27,628 nucleotides of DNA, taken from contig CAJUFM010000037.1 of assembly GCA_910585745.1 (NCBI GenBank), forward strand, positions 1 to 27,628, given 5' to 3'. Numbering within the stretch: position 1 is the stretch's first letter; the number at the start of each line of letters is the position of its first letter. The position numbers and the translations under genes were made by a program. A model generated the notes under the pieces. It had not been told where the DNA came from, made no database searches, and worked only from the letters and a program-made list of their open reading frames with translations. The stretch comes from an uncultured Eubacterium sp. (GTDB taxonomy: Bacteria; Bacillota; Clostridia; Lachnospirales; Lachnospiraceae). Positions 23,844 through 27,628 of this stretch are shown here, piece by piece.

Positions 23844-26687
23844 ATGAAATTTAATTTAGTGAAAGAAGGAACTGGGGCAGGTATCTATCTGTCGCCGGAT
23901 TCCGAAGATATAAAAGGGCTTGTTCATGTGGCAGGGATTTTTGCTGGTGATGTGGAGCTGGTGACTGGCGTGAGACCAAAGATCGAGGAAGAGCTGACAG
24001 ATCAGCCGCAGGTGATCGCGGGTACTATCGGAAGAAGCCCCATGTTGCAGCAGATGGAAAAAGATGGTGTGCTAGAGAGCTCAAAGCTGGAAGGGAAGAG
24101 GGAATCTTTCCTGATCCAGCTCGTTACATATAACAACACGGAAAAATTAGTGATCGCGGGGACGGAGACGGTGGCCACTCTTCATGGGATCTATCATCTG
24201 TCAAAGAAGATTGGTGTTTCTCCCTGGGTGTACTGGGCAGATGTGAAGCCGGCCCACAGGGAAGAAATTATTTTTGATGAGAACATAAACTTTGTTTCTA
24301 AAGAGCCGTCGGTAAAATTCCGTGGTTTCTTTATGAATGACGAGTGGCCCTCCCTGGGAAATTTTGTGGAAAATACCTTTGGGGATTTTAATGAGTTTTT
24401 CTATGAGAAGGTATTTGACCTTTTGCTGCGTCTGAAAGGAAACTATTTCTGGCCGGCGATGTGGTCAGCATCCCTTCCGCTGGATGGCTCCGAGGATCCT
24501 CTTGCCATTATAAAGCTGGGTACGGAACTGGGGATCACCATTGGGCAGTCCCACCATGAGCCATTGATGCGCGCTAGTGAAGAGTGGGATAAGGTAAAGA
24601 CGGATGAAAATAACGTAGGATACGGAAAAGACTGGAATTACTATACAAATAGTGAGGGGCTTTACCGTTACTGGGAAGATGGTGTGGAGCGGGACAAAGA
24701 TTTTAAACATATGATCACCATCGGTATGCGGGGAGAAAGGGATTCGATGATGCTGGGACCGGACTCCACCATACAGGAAAATGTAGAACTGCTGCGCCGT
24801 ATCATCACAGACCAGAAGAAGATCATCCACGATAAAGGCTGTGACCACATGCCGAAGATGCTTGCGCTCTACAAAGAAGTGGAGGGATTTTATTACGGAG
24901 GCAATGGAGTAAAGGGGCTGCAGTCCTGGGAAGGGCTGGAGGACACTATTCTACTGCTGTCGGATGACAATTTTGGCAATGTGCGGACTCTTCCCACGGA
25001 GGAGCTGAGAGACAGAAAAGCAGGCTGGGGACTATATTATCACTTTGATTATCACGGCGGTCCCATCTCTTACGAGTGGGTCAATTCTACACCGCTTCCC
25101 AAAGTATGGGAGCAGGTGTCTATGGCTTATGATTATGGAATACGGGATCTGTGGATCGCCAATGTGGGGGATATCCGCCCGGATGAGCTTCCCTTATCCT
25201 TTATTATGGAGCTGGCTTATGATTTTGAGGGCAGGGGAACGGACCACAAGAATGAGACGGATCAATTCCTCGCTGGCTGGGTAGAAGAGCAGTTTGGGGC
25301 TTATGTGAAAGATGAAGCATGTAAGGCGGAGATCGCCGATGTACTGAGAGAATATACGAGGATCCATGGGCTGAGAAGACCAGAGTCGATGAATCCGAAG
25401 GTGTATCATGTCTCTCATTTCAACGAGACAAAGAAAATGATCCGCCGCTGTGAGGAGCTGATCCGGAAGACTGATTTGATAAAAGATAAGATTCCAGTAG
25501 AATCCGCAGATACTTTTTATGGTCTGGTTTATTATCCGGCGGTGGCGGGAATGAACCTGCAGCTTATGAGTCTCTATGCAGCGCTGAATCACTGGTATGC
25601 GGAACAGGGGATCGTGGCGGCAAACTACTATGCTGAAAAAGTGAAGGCTGCCATAGACAAGGATGCGGAACTGACCAGATATTATAACGAAGAGATGGCA
25701 GAGGGAAAATGGAAAGGCATGATGATGTCTAACCACGCCTGTTTTGTATCCTGGAATGAAGAGGGCTGGCATTTTCCAGAGGTGAAAGAGATCCCAGTGG
25801 CACAGAATACTAGGATGCTTGTACATGCAGAGAATGCAGACTGCTTTGTGTCATCCGGGAAGACAAGTCTTCCGGAATTTACCCAGGCAGGCGGGGAACA
25901 TTATTGCATCGAGATTGCCAGCGGTGGCGGAGAGTCTTTCGATTTTACCCTGGAAGCAGAAGATGGTATTGTTGTGAGTTCCTCTGGTGGAAGAGTGTCC
26001 GGTAAAATTGTCAGTATCGATGTCAGCGTAGATCCTTCGGTTTCGGATGATTTTGAGAAGACAGTAAAAGTAATAGGAGCAGAAGAAACGATAGAAGTAG
26101 GGGTAAGATACACGACAACTGTAGAAAAACTTCCTTCCGGCACCTTTATTGAGAGGGATGGCATCGTTTCCATGGAGGCGGAAAACTTTATAAATTCGGA
26201 AACCTTTGGAAAACATCATTTTGAGAAATTAGAGGGTTATGGAAAAACATGTTCTGCCATGAAGATCTATCCTACCATTGGAAATTTTGATGAGATTGGT
26301 AAAGCGCCGAGTTTGACTTATTCGGTCTATGTGAAGGAAGCTGGAGAATATTCATTAAAGGTGATCACCACACCAGAAAACAATCTGGAACATGGAAGGA
26401 CGGTACGCTATGCGGTCTGTGCCGGAGATGAAGCACCAGTAGTGGGAGATACAATCCTGGCAGAAAATTATGAGATTGGCGGAGGTCCCTGGGACCGCGC
26501 CCATGGCTGGGCGGAGGGCGTCCTCAACAACTGCCATTACGGTATTACCACCCATCATCTCAAGGCCGGAGTGAATGAGATCCGGTACTATGGCGTGGAG
26601 GCTGGCCTTGCCCTGCAGAAGCTCATTCTATACAGAGGAGCGCTTCCGGAATCTTATCTGGGACCGGAGGAGAGTCCGCGGGTATGA
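23844..26687 (+). CDS. GH115 alpha-glucuronidase, cytoplasmic
   Basis: The predicted protein has 947 residues, close to the family length. AAAGGAGAG precedes the start. GH115 enzymes release alpha-1,2-linked (4-O-methyl)glucuronic acid from internal or terminal xylose units of xylan. Family stretches are clear: NDEWPSLGNFVENTFGDFNE (165-184), LRLKGNYFWPAMWSASLP (195-212), KEVEGFYYGG (344-353), SDDNFGNVR (373-381) and YYHFDYHGGP (398-407). The C-terminal beta region from about 770 (RDGIVSMEAENF onward) fits the GH115 C-terminal domain. There is no signal peptide, so it should act on imported oligosaccharides, unlike many secreted Bacteroides homologues. Its partner is UxaC. Which carboxylates are catalytic was not assigned here. 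Confidence 0.95.
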   Translation: MKFNLVKEGTGAGIYLSPDSEDIKGLVHVAGIFAGDVELVTGVRPKIEEELTDQPQVIAGTIGRSPMLQQMEKDGVLESSKLEGKRESFLIQLVTYNNTEKLVIAGTETVATLHGIYHLSKKIGVSPWVYWADVKPAHREEIIFDENINFVSKEPSVKFRGFFMNDEWPSLGNFVENTFGDFNEFFYEKVFDLLLRLKGNYFWPAMWSASLPLDGSEDPLAIIKLGTELGITIGQSHHEPLMRASEEWDKVKTDENNVGYGKDWNYYTNSEGLYRYWEDGVERDKDFKHMITIGMRGERDSMMLGPDSTIQENVELLRRIITDQKKIIHDKGCDHMPKMLALYKEVEGFYYGGNGVKGLQSWEGLEDTILLLSDDNFGNVRTLPTEELRDRKAGWGLYYHFDYHGGPISYEWVNSTPLPKVWEQVSMAYDYGIRDLWIANVGDIRPDELPLSFIMELAYDFEGRGTDHKNETDQFLAGWVEEQFGAYVKDEACKAEIADVLREYTRIHGLRRPESMNPKVYHVSHFNETKKMIRRCEELIRKTDLIKDKIPVESADTFYGLVYYPAVAGMNLQLMSLYAALNHWYAEQGIVAANYYAEKVKAAIDKDAELTRYYNEEMAEGKWKGMMMSNHACFVSWNEEGWHFPEVKEIPVAQNTRMLVHAENADCFVSSGKTSLPEFTQAGGEHYCIEIASGGGESFDFTLEAEDGIVVSSSGGRVSGKIVSIDVSVDPSVSDDFEKTVKVIGAEETIEVGVRYTTTVEKLPSGTFIERDGIVSMEAENFINSETFGKHHFEKLEGYGKTCSAMKIYPTIGNFDEIGKAPSLTYSVYVKEAGEYSLKVITTPENNLEHGRTVRYAVCAGDEAPVVGDTILAENYEIGGGPWDRAHGWAEGVLNNCHYGITTHHLKAGVNEIRYYGVEAGLALQKLILYRGALPESYLGPEESPRV

Positions 26688-26721
26688 TCCCTCAGAAACA
26701 GTTTATTTAGAAAACTCTTAA

Positions 26722-26750
26722 GAGGTGCGCGCTTTTCAGCCGCACCTTTT
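26722..26750 (+). terminator. Terminator hairpin, copy 1
   Basis: AGGTGCG and CGCACCT pair perfectly over 7 bp, followed by T residues. It lies 35 bp after the GH115 stop. The same 29 bases recur 88 bp downstream. Confidence 0.85.
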
Positions 26751-26781
26751 TGCTTTATAGAAAATTCCTCAATTTGCGGAG

Positions 26782-26810
26782 CAAAAGAATGGTCATTGGC
26801 CATTCTTTTG
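26782..26810. other. Perfect 11-bp hairpin between the two terminator copies
   Basis: CAAAAGAATGG (26782-26792) and CCATTCTTTTG (26800-26810) are perfectly complementary around a 7-nt loop. The hairpin abuts the second terminator copy. It has an A run at one foot and a T run at the other. Confidence 0.6.
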
Positions 26811-26838
26811 AGGTGCGCGCTTTTCAGCCGCACCTTTT
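26810..26838 (+). terminator. Terminator hairpin, copy 2
   Basis: This is an exact 29-base duplicate of the hairpin at 26722-26750, again ending in TTTT. Its role may be a back-up terminator. From here to the palindrome at 26947 the sequence is AT-rich with nothing else recognised. Confidence 0.8.
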
Positions 26839-26946
26839 CTGCTGTTTAGCTTTGCCAGAAAGATCAAGTTCTTTCTGATGGAAATTACAGAAAGTTTATA
26901 AAATATTAATGAAATATCTCTTGTAATTAATGAAAGCCTCCGATAA

Positions 26947-26966
26947 CATTATAACAAATTATAATG
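26947..26966. promoter_or_regulatory. Palindrome over the -10 region of the Ig-like protein gene
   Basis: CATTATAA and TTATAATG are perfect inverted copies with a 4-bp gap (CAAA). The right arm contains a perfect TATAAT at 26960-26965, suitable as the -10 box. No good -35 box fits. A regulator could block the promoter here. Confidence 0.45.
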
Positions 26967-26987
26967 TATCAGAAAGGAATTGATCAA

Positions 26988-27628
26988 ATGAACAAGAGAA
27001 GCATAGCGCTGATCCTTTGTTTTGCATTGACGCTTTCTATGTTGATCCCGCCTCAGCAGTCAGCTGCAAAAAAGGCAAAGTTAAAACTCAACAAAAAGAA
27101 AGTGACCTTGTATGTTGGCAAGAGTGTCCAGCTTAAGGTTAAGGGAACAAAGAAAAAAGCGAAATGGAAGAGCAGCAACAAAAAGGTAGCATCTGTCTCT
27201 TCTAAAGGGAAAGTTTCAGCAAAGAAAAAAGGAACTGCCCGTATCACAGCAAAAGTCGGCAAAAAGAAACTGGTATGCCGGGTGACAGTTAAGAATAAGA
27301 AGAAGCCGGTTCCTATAAATACAGGTTCTATGAATACAGCTCCGGCGCAGCCGCAAATTTCATCAGATCCGGGAGTAGGGGCATCTATGCAGCCTCTGGT
27401 CTCTTTGAAGCCGGGAGAGAAACCATCCCCAAGTGCGCCAGCAACAGGGGACCCAGGAGAGAAACCATCCCCAAGCGCGCCAGCAACAGAGAAGCCGGGA
27501 GAGAAACCATCCCCAAGTGCGCCAGCAACAGAGGACCCAGGAGATAAGCCGTCCCCAAGCGCGGCAGCAACAGCGGCTCCAGGAGATAAGCCGTCCCCAA
27601 GTGCGCCAGCAACATCAACTCCAGGGAC
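26988..27628 (+). CDS. Ig-like (Big_2) surface protein, 5' part only
   Basis: The gene runs off the window; 213 codons are visible. AGAAAGGAA precedes the ATG. A signal peptide covers about residues 1-27 (MNKRSIALILCFALTLSMLI, then PPQQSAA). Residues of about 28-104 form a lysine-rich bacterial Ig-like group 2 domain, with the family hallmark YVGKSVQLKVKGTKKKAKWK, SSNKKVASVSSKGKVSAKKK and GTARITAKV. A Pro/Ser/Gln-rich stretch leads to five 14-residue repeats of the type PGEKPSPSAPATED, with a sixth beginning at the edge. Such proteins are common in Lachnospiraceae and are exported, often with an enzymatic or binding domain after the linker. That downstream domain is not visible, so function cannot be given. 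Confidence 0.85.
   Translation, partial: MNKRSIALILCFALTLSMLIPPQQSAAKKAKLKLNKKKVTLYVGKSVQLKVKGTKKKAKWKSSNKKVASVSSKGKVSAKKKGTARITAKVGKKKLVCRVTVKNKKKPVPINTGSMNTAPAQPQISSDPGVGASMQPLVSLKPGEKPSPSAPATGDPGEKPSPSAPATEKPGEKPSPSAPATEDPGDKPSPSAAATAAPGDKPSPSAPATSTPG
27411..27628 (+). repeat. 42-bp tandem repeats in the Ig-like protein linker
   Basis: Five full 42-bp units (27411-27620) and the start of a sixth encode PG(E/D)KPSPSA(P/A)AT plus two variable residues. They remain in frame. The near-identical DNA makes copy number prone to slippage. The array continues beyond the window. Confidence 0.9.

Noticed and set aside
27385..27618. - strand Leu-rich repeat-like reading frame
   Set aside because: It is the antisense of the 42-bp repeat array of the Ig-like protein gene.
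1..27628. CRISPR arrays, tRNA or rRNA genes, IS elements
   Set aside because: Reading both strands showed no regularly spaced identical repeats with unique spacers, no transposase-like protein and no recognisable tRNA or rRNA sequence.

Overview
The window looks like chromosomal DNA of a gut Firmicute of the Lachnospiraceae type (Blautia/Dorea/Ruminococcus-like). The evidence is moderate GC, strong AGGAGG ribosome binding sites, several TTG/GTG starts, an agr-type peptide quorum-sensing locus, a lysine-rich Ig-like (Big_2) surface protein and intracellular xylan side-chain enzymes. No phage, IS element, CRISPR, tRNA or rRNA was seen. The organism assignment is inference.

Layout. (1) 65-3573: a small secreted peptide, weakly reminiscent of the lactococcin 972 family, followed by FtsX-type permease, ATPase and second permease genes. 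(2) 3846-7525: a quorum-sensing block with two small Cro/C1-type regulators, a LytTR response regulator and an AgrC-like kinase on the + strand, facing agrB and a 43-residue agrD on the - strand. The agrD gene overlaps agrB, and its predicted ring residue is Ser rather than Cys. (3) 7772-10689: an AI-2E-family (PerM-like) membrane protein and, convergent to it, a cytoplasmic GH13 alpha-amylase-type enzyme with an unusual C-terminal tail. (4) 10771-21466: a BlaI-type repressor with two near-identical operators over its own promoter, then a BlaR1/MecR1-type membrane metalloprotease carrying a propeller-like extracellular domain instead of a penicillin-binding one. After a structured leader come three lipoprotein HlyD-like adaptors, a 940-residue FtsX-type permease and two ATPases; the second ATPase ends in an AbrB/SpoVT-like domain. 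(5) 21514-26687: a membrane-anchored CE4 (NodB) deacetylase, glucuronate isomerase (uxaC) and a signal-less GH115 alpha-glucuronidase, closed by three stacked hairpins. (6) 26988 to the end: the 5' part of an Ig-like repeat surface protein with 42-bp tandem repeats, cut by the window edge.

How the parts may work together. Block 2 should make, export and sense a cyclic peptide and drive LytTR-controlled promoters; the neighbouring peptide/ABC block is a plausible target, but no LytTR site was recognised. Block 4 reads as a signal-responsive export machine: the protease senses something outside, inactivates the repressor, and the tripartite-like ABC system responds. Block 5 would release glucuronic acid from imported glucurono-xylooligosaccharides and pass it to hexuronate catabolism.

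The less familiar elements are the Ser-type AgrD, the ATPase-AbrB fusion with three adaptors, and a dispersed approximately 60-bp structured repeat present once in block 2 and once in the leader of the adaptor operon.
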